Part shown: one piece after another, positions 8,916 to 16,629 of the stretch | How the letters are laid out: every line of letters begins with the position of its first letter | Position numbering within the stretch: the stretch's first letter is position 1 | Assembly (NCBI RefSeq): GCF_000495795.1 | Contig: NZ_AWGD01000039.1 | Coordinates: forward strand, 1-64,000 | Source of the DNA: Asticcacaulis sp. AC460 | GTDB lineage: Bacteria > Pseudomonadota > Alphaproteobacteria > Caulobacterales > Caulobacteraceae | Direction: 5' to 3' | DNA: 64,000 bases | Made by a program: the position numbers and the translations under genes | Notes under the pieces: generated by a model | Databases searched by the model: none | Told to the model about the DNA's origin: nothing | What the model saw: the letters and a program-made list of their open reading frames with translations, nothing else

Positions 8916-10169
8916 ATGAACGCCACGGCGGGCGAAAGACGCTACACCAAGCTGTCCCAAGCCCAGGTTGATGTAATCTGTCAGAAGCACGAACGGTTTT
9001 TCCAATGTAAACCGGGCGGCGCCCGGGCTGTGTTCGCCTGGTGCGACCTGTCGGGTCTGTCCTTCCGCGGTCGAGTGCTCCAGGATGCCGACTTCACCGC
9101 TGCCATCCTGGCCGACTGCGACCTGGCCGGGTGCAATTTCGACAAGTCCAACCTGTTCTGCGCCGATCTGCAACTGGCCAACCTGATGGGGGCGTCCCTG
9201 CGTCGGGTCGACCTGCGCGGCGCCTGCCTGCGCGGCGCCAACCTGTCCGGCGTCGATCTGTACGAAGCCGATCTGCGCGAAGGCGCCCTGGCGTTGCCCG
9301 ACAAGCAGGCCGGGCTGGCCTATGTCGAGATATCGATGCGGACCTCGGAAGCCACCTACGCCAATCTGCGCGGCGCCAACCTGGAACGGTCGAAGCTGTC
9401 CGGCATCCAGGCCATGAAGGCCGACTTCTCCGACGCCACCATGAAGGGCTGCAAGCTGGTCCGGGCCAATCTTAAGCAGGCGATCATGAACAATGTCGAC
9501 CTGGCCGGCGCCGACCTGTCGGGGGCCGATTTCACCGGCGCCTCGCTGAAGGACGCCGTGCTGATCGGCGCCAAGACCGACATGATGCGCACCGAACAGG
9601 CCGATATGTCCGGCGTGCTGACTGACAAGATCGTCGGTACCGACGTCAAGACCCTGCCGTATGGTGAGATGCTCCAGGATCACGCCAAGTGGGTCGATAC
9701 CCTGGGCAAGCAGGGCAAACCGTCGACCTTCGACAAGGCCGACCTGCGCGCTCTGGGGCAGATCCGCGGGCTGAATCTGACGGCCTTGTCGGCGCGTGGG
9801 GCTGTGTTTTACGGTTTGGATATGCGCGGGGTGCAGCTTCAGGGGGCGCATCTGGAAGGCGCCGATCTGCGCAATTGTAACCTGAAGGGCGCCGATCTGC
9901 GTGGTGTGCGCATGTATCAGGCGCGGCTCGATGGCGCCAATCTGGAAGGCGCGAACCTGGGCGCTTTGCAGATTGACGCGACTCGCGTTTTGCCGGCCGA
10001 CCTCCGCGAAGCCCGCATGCGCGGGGCCAACCTGGCCGAGGCGGATCTGAAACTGGCCAAGCTGGATGGCGCCGATCTGTCGCGCGCCAATCTGGAAGGG
10101 GCTTCCATGAGACTGGAAGCACTGGAGCACGTCACCTGTGTCGGCTTGCGTGGCCGGCTGGCGTCATAA
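8916..10169 (+). CDS. Pentapeptide-repeat protein
   Basis: A 417-residue protein with two blocks of A(D/N)LxG-type pentapeptides, at about 45-225 and 285-405 (DLSGADFTGASL, ANLEGANLGAL). They are separated by a non-repeat stretch containing PYGEMLQDHAKWVDTLGKQG, and a short non-repeat N-terminus precedes them. Such repeats fold into a right-handed quadrilateral beta-helix. Some members mimic DNA and bind gyrase; most have no known role. There is no signal peptide. The stop overlaps the next start by one base, so the TfoX-N protein is probably made with it. Confidence 0.88.
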   Translation: MNATAGERRYTKLSQAQVDVICQKHERFFQCKPGGARAVFAWCDLSGLSFRGRVLQDADFTAAILADCDLAGCNFDKSNLFCADLQLANLMGASLRRVDLRGACLRGANLSGVDLYEADLREGALALPDKQAGLAYVEISMRTSEATYANLRGANLERSKLSGIQAMKADFSDATMKGCKLVRANLKQAIMNNVDLAGADLSGADFTGASLKDAVLIGAKTDMMRTEQADMSGVLTDKIVGTDVKTLPYGEMLQDHAKWVDTLGKQGKPSTFDKADLRALGQIRGLNLTALSARGAVFYGLDMRGVQLQGAHLEGADLRNCNLKGADLRGVRMYQARLDGANLEGANLGALQIDATRVLPADLREARMRGANLAEADLKLAKLDGADLSRANLEGASMRLEALEHVTCVGLRGRLAS

Positions 10170-10507
10170 TGCCGTACAGCGATGTCACGGCCATGAAGAT
10201 TCGTGATGCCCTGGGCGGCGTCGCTATCACCGAAAAGCAGATGATGGGCGGGTTGGTCTTTATGATCGGCGGCCATATGACGGTCACGGTCAAGACGCTG
10301 AAAACCGGCGTGGAGCAGTTCATGTTCCGGCCGGGCAAGGATCAGGAAAACAAAGCCCTGGCGATTGCGGGAACGCGGCCGATGATCCACGGCGGCCGCA
10401 AGATGACCGGTTTCCTGTTTATCGATGCCGATGACTGCGACGAGGCGGCGTTCGATCAACTGTTGAAGATGTCACGCGACTACGCATCGTCGCTCCCACC
10501 GAAATAA
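10169..10507 (+). CDS. TfoX N-terminal domain protein
   Basis: A 112-residue cytosolic protein. KQMMGGLVFMIGGHMTVTV corresponds to the MFGGxGFxxxGxMF signature of TfoX-N proteins, and the protein ends after a helical FDQLLKMSRDYA segment. The family is named for the competence regulator TfoX, but short stand-alone members like this have no proven role. The start ATG overlaps the stop of the pentapeptide gene (TAATG). Confidence 0.75.
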   Translation: MPYSDVTAMKIRDALGGVAITEKQMMGGLVFMIGGHMTVTVKTLKTGVEQFMFRPGKDQENKALAIAGTRPMIHGGRKMTGFLFIDADDCDEAAFDQLLKMSRDYASSLPPK

Positions 10508-10513
10508 AAGAGA

Positions 10514-10581
10514 CTCTTCGGACGTCCTGTGATCCGCGGCTCGGGGAGGGGACAAGCCGTACGATCACAGGCGCCGAAGAG
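10514..10581 (-). terminator. Nested hairpin at the hsp20 3' end
   Basis: Three nested arms pair: CTCTTCGG (10514-10521) with CCGAAGAG (10574-10581), CCTGTGATC (10526-10534) with GATCACAGG (10563-10571), and CGGCT (10537-10541) with AGCCG (10555-10559). On the minus strand the hairpin is followed by TCTCTTTTATTT, so it looks like an intrinsic terminator for leftward transcription from hsp20. The minus-strand loop is C-rich (CCCCTCCCC), which could bind Shine-Dalgarno sequences if released as a 3'-end small RNA. Confidence 0.5.
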
Positions 10582-10587
10582 CCTTTA

Positions 10588-10728
10588 GAGACTGTTTGTA
10601 AATGGATGATGCTGGCCTGCAAAGTGCCGTTTTCTGCGCTTCCGGTGCTCACGTACTTAAGTACGCTCCGCTCCGGTTCTCGAAACCAGCCCTTTTCGGC
10701 TCAGCCTCCCCCATTTCCAAAGCAGTCT
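10588..10728. repeat. 141-bp imperfect palindrome centred on GTACTTAAGTAC
   Basis: The outer arms (AGACTGTTTGTAAATGG and CCATTTCCAAAGCAGTCT) and the intervening ~50 bases on each side are imperfectly complementary, meeting at a perfect 12-bp palindrome at 10653-10664. No open frame uses it. It looks like a REP/MITE-like unit that could form a cruciform. It lies between the converging TfoX-N and hsp20 genes and fills most of that 293-bp gap. Confidence 0.6.
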
Positions 10729-10800
10729 CTCAGTTTTCAGGGAGGGAGATAGAGAGGGGACCGCGCAGGACGCCTATCCGGCGCGGTTTAGAGGTAGGCC

Positions 10801-11277
10801 TTACTCGGCGGCTTCGAGCACGGTCGGGGTGTCCGAACCGGTCTTGATCGCGATGGTCTTGGCCTTCTTGGCTTCCGGGATTTCGAGCTGCAGCGAGATC
10901 GAGAGCAGGCCGTTGGCCAGGTCCGCATGGGTGACGCGGATATGGTCGGCGAGCTGGAACCGGCGTTCGAACGAACGTTCGGCCAGGCCGCGATGCAGGA
11001 AGGTACGCGTGGTGTCGTCGGCGTCCTTCTTGCCGGTGACGGTCAGTACGTTTTCCTTGACCTCGATATTGAGCTGATCCGGACGGAAGCCGGCGACGGC
11101 GACTTCGATGCGGTAGGAATCGCCGGTTTCGGCATCGGCCCCGGCGAGGCGCTCGATATTGTAGGGCGGCCAGCCCGGCGCGGCGTCGGCGCGAGCGGCG
11201 CTATCGAGCAGTCCGACCAGACGGTCGAAGCCAACGGCGGAACGGTAAAGGGGGGAAAAATCAACAGCGGTACGCAT
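10801..11277 (-). CDS. Small heat shock protein, Hsp20/IbpA type
   Basis: The 158-residue holdase chaperone binds unfolding proteins until DnaK/ClpB rescue them. The N-terminus MRTAVDFSPLYRSAVGFDRLVGLLD is typical of IbpA-like proteins. The alpha-crystallin domain runs from about 38 to 140 (YRIEVAVAGFRPDQLNIEVKENVLTVTG, ANGLLSISL). The I-x-I/V-type tail motif is only loosely present (KTIAIKTG). AAGGAG precedes the start. The leader looks like a ROSE thermometer, giving heat control of translation. Confidence 0.94.
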   Translation of the reverse strand: MRTAVDFSPLYRSAVGFDRLVGLLDSAARADAAPGWPPYNIERLAGADAETGDSYRIEVAVAGFRPDQLNIEVKENVLTVTGKKDADDTTRTFLHRGLAERSFERRFQLADHIRVTHADLANGLLSISLQLEIPEAKKAKTIAIKTGSDTPTVLEAAE

Positions 11278-11335
11278 GGGGCTCTCCTTAACTAGAAGCG
11301 AGGCTTACGGACGTCGTGCGTTGTCCGTAAAGGAT
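11278..11335 (-). promoter_or_regulatory. ROSE-like RNA thermometer in the hsp20 leader
   Basis: On the minus strand, UCGCU lies shortly upstream of AAGGAG and can pair with its AGGA core leaving one G bulged, the hallmark of ROSE elements (U-Y-G-C-U against the Shine-Dalgarno). A stable hairpin (TTACGGAC/GTCCGTAA, plus-strand 11305-11312 and 11323-11330) sits immediately upstream, as in multi-hairpin ROSE leaders. Known function: heat melts the last hairpin and frees the ribosome-binding site. The assignment is by motif and context. Confidence 0.6.
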
Positions 11336-11362
11336 TGATTTTGAACAACATCGACACCCCCG

Positions 11363-11385
11363 AATGGGCAGTGTTGCCGTTCAAG
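11363..11385 (-). promoter_or_regulatory. Possible heat-shock (RpoH) promoter of hsp20
   Basis: The minus strand reads CTTGAA (plus 11380-11385), then 11 bases, then CCCATT (plus 11363-11368), about 90 bp before hsp20. This resembles RpoH -35 and -10 elements, but the spacer is shorter than the 13-14 bp usual in E. coli. Confidence 0.3.
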
Positions 11386-11442
11386 AAGGCCCGTTATCGG
11401 CGCCTTCGTCCTATGATTTGGGGGAGAAAAAAGCGGGTTCAA

Positions 11443-11473
11443 GGGTGACGGCGAAAATTTTTTGCCGTCACCC
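11443..11473 (-). terminator. 10-bp hairpin after the DUF2306 gene
   Basis: GGGTGACGGC (11443-11452) and GCCGTCACCC (11464-11473) form a perfect stem with an 11-nt A/T-rich loop, just 3' of the stop of the leftward DUF2306 gene. There is no T-tract after it, so factor-independent termination is uncertain. Confidence 0.45.
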
Positions 11474-11477
11474 GATT

Positions 11478-12290
11478 TTACATATACGGCCCCCACATGA
11501 AGGCGGTGGCGCCGAAAATGCCTACGGCCATCACGGCGGTCATGATGAGAACAAGCACACTGACGTTGCGTTTGACGATTGTATGCCGGCTCTTCTGGGC
11601 CATAAAATAGAGCTCCAGCACGGCCAGCGGAATGAGATAGGCGCCAAACGTCAGGAAGGTCCCGACCGGGCCACCCAGCTTGTCGTCCATGCCCCAGCCG
11701 TGGGTAAGAACGGCCCAGGCCATGATGGCGATGCGCAGGAACCAGACGCCGTTGACCACGATAAAGGTGCGCATGGCCCAGTGACGGTGTTCATCGATGC
11801 GACGTGCGGCCGCCAGGCGCCAGGCCTGAGTGGCGAAGATCAGGATCAGTATGCCGTTCAATGTCACGGCGAGGTCGGAATTTAGCGACAGGCGTGTACC
11901 GCGCACCCACCCCAGCCACAGGCCACCCAGGGCCATGATATAGGCCAGGATCAGGAACAGGCGTCCGGTCCAGCGGTGCAGGGCAGGGACGTGTTTGCGG
12001 ATCTGCGGGATCAGTTGCATCAGTCCGGCGACCGTGATGACAGCGGCCAGCAGGACGTGGACGGCGAACATGATGTTGCCGGCGGTGTCGCCTGAGACAT
12101 AGCCCTTGATAATCGGCTTGTCGTTCCAGCCGGGATAGTCGCCGCGAAGGGTATGGCCGCCATAATGGTGGGCGATCATCCAGACGAAGGCCAGTTGGCC
12201 TACGGCGGCGGTCAGGTACCAGATCAGTCCGGAGCGTTGCAGCAGACGGGTGCCGGGAATTTGGGGGGAGGGTGTCATGGGCGGTTCCAT
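11478..12290 (-). CDS. DUF2306 multispanning membrane protein
   Basis: A 270-residue protein with about seven hydrophobic segments (first near residues 22-40, last near 245-265) and conserved histidine-rich stretches between them (HHYGGH, VPALHRWTGR, DEHRHWAMRT) typical of DUF2306. Function is unknown; the paired histidines suggest heme or metal binding, which is inference. Two in-frame ATGs (12290, 12278) are possible starts. It is divergent from the AraC-type gene over a 117-bp gap, so that regulator is a candidate controller. Confidence 0.8.
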   Translation of the reverse strand: MEPPMTPSPQIPGTRLLQRSGLIWYLTAAVGQLAFVWMIAHHYGGHTLRGDYPGWNDKPIIKGYVSGDTAGNIMFAVHVLLAAVITVAGLMQLIPQIRKHVPALHRWTGRLFLILAYIMALGGLWLGWVRGTRLSLNSDLAVTLNGILILIFATQAWRLAAARRIDEHRHWAMRTFIVVNGVWFLRIAIMAWAVLTHGWGMDDKLGGPVGTFLTFGAYLIPLAVLELYFMAQKSRHTIVKRNVSVLVLIMTAVMAVGIFGATAFMWGPYM

Positions 12291-12407
12291 AGGGTTTGTA
12301 CGCGGTCTATTCAGGCCTGCTGCACCGTGCCGTCTCGCCGATTTGGAAATCGGTCATAGTTTTTTTCCCGATGTCGGCTATCCTGAGCGAAGAGCCGGGA
12401 GGTAGGC

Positions 12408-13400
12408 GTGAACGACACACTGGTTTTTCCTGCGCTGCTGGCCGTCCGCCGCCGCAGGCCGCGGGATATTCATCTCTATTTTGCCCTGTTCGCTGGCTCG
12501 ATTCTCGTCTTCTGCCTGCGCAGCCTGATCGGCGGCGCAAATGGCCTGGCGGCGGATTTTTTAGCCATTGCCGGATGCGCCACCTGCGGCTGGTCGTGGC
12601 TGCTGACGCGCGCCCTGTTCCGCCGGGATGCGCCCGATGCGTTGCCGTGGCCATGGGGTCTGGTGCTGATCATGATCGCCCTGACGGCTGTGTTGCGGTG
12701 GAGCCCGGCCGGGCCGGTTCAGCAGATGGGCGGCAAGGTGATGGAGTTGATCGGTTCGACCGCCTTGCTGCTGGCCTTGGTCGAGCCACTGCTGGGATTA
12801 CGTGGCGCGGCCCAGGGGGAGCGGCGCTTTCGCCTGATCTTTGCCGCCGCCTACGCGACGATCATGGGCATAGGCGTGATCTGGATCAGCGGCGCGCCGC
12901 AGGGTAGTTGGGCGGCGCAATGGGGCGACCAGGTCAAGATCGCCTGTGCGTTCGTGGGCTTGCTGGGCGCCGGTCTGGCCGTGTGGTATCGCGGGCGTCA
13001 TGCGCTGGCGGATGGCGCGCGGCCGCGACGGGTCGCTACGGACGACGACCGTGCTCTGGGTGAGCGGGTCTTGCGGTTGATGACTGAGGACCGGCTTTTT
13101 ACCGAGCCCAGCCTGAAGGTCGCCGACCTGGCGCGGCATCTGGGCGAAGCCGAATACCGGGTGACGCAGTGCGTCACGGGCGCCTTGGGCTTCGGCAATT
13201 TCAACCAGATGGTCAACCAGTTCCGCATCGAACAGGCGCAGCAGATGCTGAGCGATCCGCGCTGTGATCATTTGCCGGTTTTGACCATAGCGCTGGATTG
13301 CGGTTTCGGGTCGATCGGGCCGTTTAACCGCGTTTTCAAGGCTAGGTATGAGGTCACACCGACGGTGTTTCGCAATACCAGGGCGGGGAAACTGGTGTAA
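12408..13400 (+). CDS. Membrane-anchored AraC-family transcription regulator
   Basis: A 330-residue protein. The first ~200 residues contain roughly six hydrophobic segments (YFALFAGSILVFCL, WGLVLIMIALTAVL, ELIGSTALLLALVEPLL). The C-terminal ~100 residues form an AraC/XylS two-HTH domain (LKVADLARHLG, then IALDCGFGSIGPFNRVFKARYEVTPTVFR). This layout suggests sensing in or at the membrane and DNA binding in the cytoplasm. The start is GTG 12408 after GGGAGG. It is divergent from the DUF2306 gene, its most likely target. Confidence 0.85.
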   Translation: MNDTLVFPALLAVRRRRPRDIHLYFALFAGSILVFCLRSLIGGANGLAADFLAIAGCATCGWSWLLTRALFRRDAPDALPWPWGLVLIMIALTAVLRWSPAGPVQQMGGKVMELIGSTALLLALVEPLLGLRGAAQGERRFRLIFAAAYATIMGIGVIWISGAPQGSWAAQWGDQVKIACAFVGLLGAGLAVWYRGRHALADGARPRRVATDDDRALGERVLRLMTEDRLFTEPSLKVADLARHLGEAEYRVTQCVTGALGFGNFNQMVNQFRIEQAQQMLSDPRCDHLPVLTIALDCGFGSIGPFNRVFKARYEVTPTVFRNTRAGKLV

Positions 13401-13437
13401 ATCTTCACGGTTCACGAAACGGTCGCTGATAGAAAGA

Positions 13438-13494
13438 TACCCCTCCACCGCTCCGCGGTCCCCCTCCCCACTTCGTGGAGAGGAGGGAGCTTGA
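13438..13494. repeat. Dispersed CCCCTCC...GGAGG repeat, copy 1
   Basis: ATACCCCTCCACCGCTCCGC begins a palindromic unit that ends in CTTCGTGGAGAGGAGGGAG. It matches copies at about 27331-27380 and 30298-30352, and the 30.3-kb copy shares further flanking bases. It fills the intergenic space between the AraC-type gene and trxB. Confidence 0.6.
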
Positions 13495-13541
13495 ACACTC
13501 TATAGGCGATAGCCTTCTCACATATAGGGAGGAGAAGGTGG

Positions 13542-14585
13542 TTACGCCTTAACCGCGACCTTCTTCTTCGTCTTGGTTGGCAGTTTAACGAACTCTTCGT
13601 CGATTTCCTTGGCCGTCAGCAGGCTGTGATGGTGGTCTTCCTCAGCCAGCAAGCGGATGGCTTCCAAAGCTGCCTGACAGCCCATGCCGGCGGCCGTAAC
13701 CGCCTGGCGGTAGACGTCGTCGGTGACGTCGCCGGCTGCAAAGACGCCGGGAATCGAGGTCTTCGGTGTGCCCGGTTCGACCACCAGGTAGCCGCCCTGT
13801 TTGGTGGCCAGTTGGCCTTCGAACAGTTGCGATGCCGGAGCGTGGCCGATGGCGATGAAGACGCCGTCCAAGTCGATCACGCGGTCTTCGCCACCATTGG
13901 TCGACGACAGGCGCACGCCGGTGACACCGGCCATGCCGAATTCGTTGCGGTCGCCCAGGATCTCATCAATGGCGACGTTCCAGATCGGCTCGATCTTCGG
14001 GTCGTTGAGCAGGCGCTCGACCAGGATCTTTTCGGCGCGCAGCTGTTCGCGGCGGTGGACCAGATAGACCTTGGAGGCAAACTTGGTCAGGAACAGCGCT
14101 TCTTCGACGGCCGTATTGCCGCCGCCGACCACGGCCACAACCTTGTTGCGGTAGAAGAAACCGTCGCACGTGGCGCAGGCCGAAACGCCGAAGCCCTGAT
14201 AGGTTTGTTCAGACTCGATCCCCAGCCACTTGGCCTGGGCGCCGGTGGCGATGATGACGGTTTCGGCCAGGTATTGGCCGCCGGCTTCGGTTTCCAGCCG
14301 GAAGGGGCGTTGCGACAGGTCGGCCTTGGTGACGATTTCGGCGATGACTTCGGTGCCCATGTGCACGGCCTGGTCGCGCATCTGGTCCATCAGCCAGGGG
14401 CCCTGGATGACCTCGGCAAAGCCCGGATAGTTCTCGACATCGGTCGTGATGGTTAGCTGGCCGCCGTCCTGCGGGCCGGTGAAAATGACCGGCGACAACA
14501 GGCCGCGCGCGGCATAGATGGCGGCGGTCCAGCCGGCCGGGCCGGTGCCAATGATGGCGCAGCGAACTTTACGAGGATCGGACAT
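13542..14585 (-). CDS. trxB: Thioredoxin-disulfide reductase
   Basis: The 347-residue flavoenzyme reduces thioredoxin with NADPH. The FAD-binding GTGPAGWTAAIYAAR lies at the N-terminus, the redox-active CATC at 137-140, the NADPH-binding VVGGGNTAVEEA just after it, and the second FAD motif GVFAAGDVTDD near the C-terminus. A lysine-rich tail (TKTKKKVAVKA) extends slightly beyond the usual length of ~320 residues. Confidence 0.96.
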   Translation of the reverse strand: MSDPRKVRCAIIGTGPAGWTAAIYAARGLLSPVIFTGPQDGGQLTITTDVENYPGFAEVIQGPWLMDQMRDQAVHMGTEVIAEIVTKADLSQRPFRLETEAGGQYLAETVIIATGAQAKWLGIESEQTYQGFGVSACATCDGFFYRNKVVAVVGGGNTAVEEALFLTKFASKVYLVHRREQLRAEKILVERLLNDPKIEPIWNVAIDEILGDRNEFGMAGVTGVRLSSTNGGEDRVIDLDGVFIAIGHAPASQLFEGQLATKQGGYLVVEPGTPKTSIPGVFAAGDVTDDVYRQAVTAAGMGCQAALEAIRLLAEEDHHHSLLTAKEIDEEFVKLPTKTKKKVAVKA

Positions 14586-14703
14586 GACGGGTACCTGAGG
14601 AATCGTGACTTTCGGTCCCCTAGATAGGGATCAGGGACCGGGTTGTCATCCGTTAACGAATTGATGCTGTGAAAAAGATGGTAGTGATGGAAACGCCGGA
14701 GGG

Positions 14704-14766
14704 CCAAATCCCCCACCGTCTCATTTGCTTCCAGCAAATGATCCACCTCCCCGTATAACGGGGAGG
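14704..14766. repeat. 63-bp repeat, copy 1
   Basis: The unit begins CCAAATCCCCCACCG and holds two hairpins: CATTTGC/GCAAATG and CTCCCCGT/ACGGGGAG. It appears identical over 63 bp to 16518-16580. It lies in the 199-bp space between trxB and the ELM1-like gene; no other feature was seen there. Confidence 0.75.
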
Positions 14767-14784
14767 GATAAGTAATTGATTTTC

Positions 14785-15777
14785 TTAACTCGAATGCTTC
14801 GCTGAGAACACCTCGACGACCTTCGTGGCGGCGCGGGCGGTTTCGTTCAAAGGGGCGTAGGTCCAGGTGTCGAGCTTGCCTTCGAAAGGACGGACAATGC
14901 CGCGCTCTTCCAGGGCCTGGTGGAAGCGGGCGAACTTGCCTTCCGGGCGCAGGCGATCCATGGCCAGGCGATAGACAGGCTTGCCCGTGACAGCCGCTTC
15001 GGCGACCATATTGACCGAGTCCTCCGTGACCAGAATGTAGTCGGCGGCGTCCAGCACCGCGAAATAGGGATTGTCGCCCTGGCCGTCGTATATCAGGCCA
15101 GGCAGGTCGCCCAGGACCTCATGGAATATGGCGCGCGCATCGTCGGGCGTACGGCGGGACAGGGTCAAAAGCAGGCTGCCTGTGCCGACGGCCTCACGGA
15201 TATCGTGGGCGATGGCCCGGGCGCGATCCGCCGTCAGGTCGTGGGTTTTGGATTTGCCGCCGACCAGCACGGCGACGTGTGGACGCGGCAGGGAAGATAG
15301 GCGATCCCGCCAGCCGGCCGCTTCGTCTGTGAGGCGATTGGGCGTTATACGGTTGGTGGAACCCAGTAAAGACAGGACATTTCCGCCCTTGACCTCGTCG
15401 TGTTCGGGGGCAATCACCAGATCGAAGGCCGACAGGTTTTCCTTCGGATCCTGCAGTTGCACGACGAGCGTCCGCCCGTTCGAACGCTTTTTCATGCGCA
15501 GCGAAAAGGGCAGGGTGGCGCGGCCGGCGGCGATCCAGATGTCGGGCCAGGGCGCCTCGATGCGGTCGCTATCCGCGGCCAGCATACGGTTCGGCCACAG
15601 TTTCAGCGCCGTCGGCCAGCGGTCGAAGGCGGCGTCAAAACGGATGCGTTTGACGGCTATATCGGCCGGTAGCAGGCGTGCTACGGCTTCGGCCAGGCCC
15701 ATCACCTGGTTTTCGATGCCGGCGCGTCCGTCGGACACGGCCCAGATCGTCACAGGTTGCGCCTGGTCAGGTTCCAT
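14785..15777 (-). CDS. ELM1/DUF1022 family protein
   Basis: A 330-residue protein related to the family named after plant mitochondrial fission protein ELM1. Conserved blocks are WAVSDGRAGIENQVMGLAEA at the N-terminus, LVVQLQDPKE, VAVLVGGKSKTHDLT and DYILVTEDSVNMVAEA. The fold resembles GT-B glycosyltransferases, and the bacterial function is not established. The frame extends upstream into greA, but the ATG at 15777 starts the conserved region 13 bp after the greA stop, so greA and this gene probably form an operon. Confidence 0.8.
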   Translation of the reverse strand: MEPDQAQPVTIWAVSDGRAGIENQVMGLAEAVARLLPADIAVKRIRFDAAFDRWPTALKLWPNRMLAADSDRIEAPWPDIWIAAGRATLPFSLRMKKRSNGRTLVVQLQDPKENLSAFDLVIAPEHDEVKGGNVLSLLGSTNRITPNRLTDEAAGWRDRLSSLPRPHVAVLVGGKSKTHDLTADRARAIAHDIREAVGTGSLLLTLSRRTPDDARAIFHEVLGDLPGLIYDGQGDNPYFAVLDAADYILVTEDSVNMVAEAAVTGKPVYRLAMDRLRPEGKFARFHQALEERGIVRPFEGKLDTWTYAPLNETARAATKVVEVFSAKHSS

Positions 15778-15790
15778 CAGCTGAGCGCGT

Positions 15791-16264
15791 TCAGATCCAC
15801 TCGACCTTGAGGATTTCGTAGGCTTTGACGCCACCGGGAGTCACGACCTCGACGACGTCGCCGACTTCCTTGCCGATCATGGCGCGCGACAGCGGCGACG
15901 ACAGCGAAATCTTGCCCGATTTCACGTCGGCCTCGTGGTCACCGACCACCTGGTAGCGGCCTTCTTCCTCGGTGTCTTCATCGACCACGGTCACGGTGGC
16001 GCCGAACTTGATGTTCTGGCCGGACAGTTTGGCGACGTCGATCACCTGGGCGCGGCTGATCTTGTCCTCGATGTCAGCGATCTGACCTTCGATCCAGCCC
16101 TGACGTTCCTTGGCGGCGTGATATTCTGCGTTTTCGGAAAGGTCCCCATGCGAACGGGCTTCGGAAATCGCCGCAATCACGGCGGGACGCTCGATCGACT
16201 TGAGACGCTTCAGTTCTTCGTCGAGGGTCTTATAGCCTCCGACGGTCATCGGCACTTTTTCCAT
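15791..16264 (-). CDS. greA: Transcription elongation factor GreA
   Basis: The 157-residue factor enters the RNA polymerase secondary channel and stimulates cleavage of backtracked RNA. The N-terminal coiled coil carries [14 protein letters not shown] with the acidic D/E pair at its tip ([10 protein letters not shown]). The C-terminal FKBP-like domain ends [16 protein letters not shown]...YEILKVEWI. Length is typical. The upstream leader contains a terminator-like hairpin. Confidence 0.96.
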   Translation of the reverse strand: MEKVPMTVGGYKTLDEELKRLKSIERPAVIAAISEARSHGDLSENAEYHAAKERQGWIEGQIADIEDKISRAQVIDVAKLSGQNIKFGATVTVVDEDTEEEGRYQVVGDHEADVKSGKISLSSPLSRAMIGKEVGDVVEVVTPGGVKAYEILKVEWI

Positions 16265-16297
16265 GTGCGATTAGTCTTGAATCACCCAGAGGACAGA

Positions 16298-16343
16298 CAA
16301 AAAGCCCATATACCGGTTGAGGGTGAATACAACCGGCAGGGCT
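16298..16343 (-). terminator. Intrinsic terminator-like hairpin in the greA leader
   Basis: Read on the minus strand: AGCCC-TG-CCGGTTG (plus 16330-16343), a 10-nt loop, CAACCGG-TATAT-GGGCT (plus 16303-16319), then TTTTTG. This is a bulged stem followed by a U-tract, 34 bp upstream of the greA start. It could end transcription from the gene to the right or act as an attenuator for greA. Confidence 0.6.
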
Positions 16344-16410
16344 CGGGTTTAGAGTGTGAAAGACGCCGCCCTGTGCTTACCTTGCGGTGCACAAGAGCGG
16401 CGTCTTCGTC
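16298..16410 (-). ncRNA. Candidate structured RNA in the greA leader
   Basis: Upstream of the terminator lies a second strong hairpin: AAGACGCCGC at 16360-16369 with GCGGCGTCTT at 16397-16406, and TGTGC at 16372-16376 with GCACA at 16389-16393. Just before it on the minus strand is CTATATAG, which could be a -10 element. The two hairpins and U-tract would make an RNA of about 110 nt. In E. coli, short RNAs (GraL) arise from the greA leader, which makes this worth noting. No sequence similarity to GraL is claimed. Confidence 0.35.
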
Positions 16411-16517
16411 TATATAGGGTGATTTCAACCATTTTGGAAGAAGAGTTTTACCGCCGTCCCCAAGGTGGCGGAAGTCGCTACCTTTCAGAGGACGAACGAG
16501 ACGGAAACACCTGCGGT

Positions 16518-16580
16518 CCAAATCCCCCACCGTCTCATTTGCTTCCAGCAAATGATCCACCTCCCCGTATAACGGGGAGG
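16518..16580. repeat. 63-bp repeat, copy 2
   Basis: Appears identical to 14704-14766, including both hairpins. It sits 3' of the large membrane-protein gene. With the greA leader structures it accounts for most of the 365-bp gap between greA and that gene. Confidence 0.75.
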
Positions 16581-16629
16581 TATAATATTGCTATACCTAT
16601 TGCTTCCGGCCTTGAGACGGAAGGAAATG

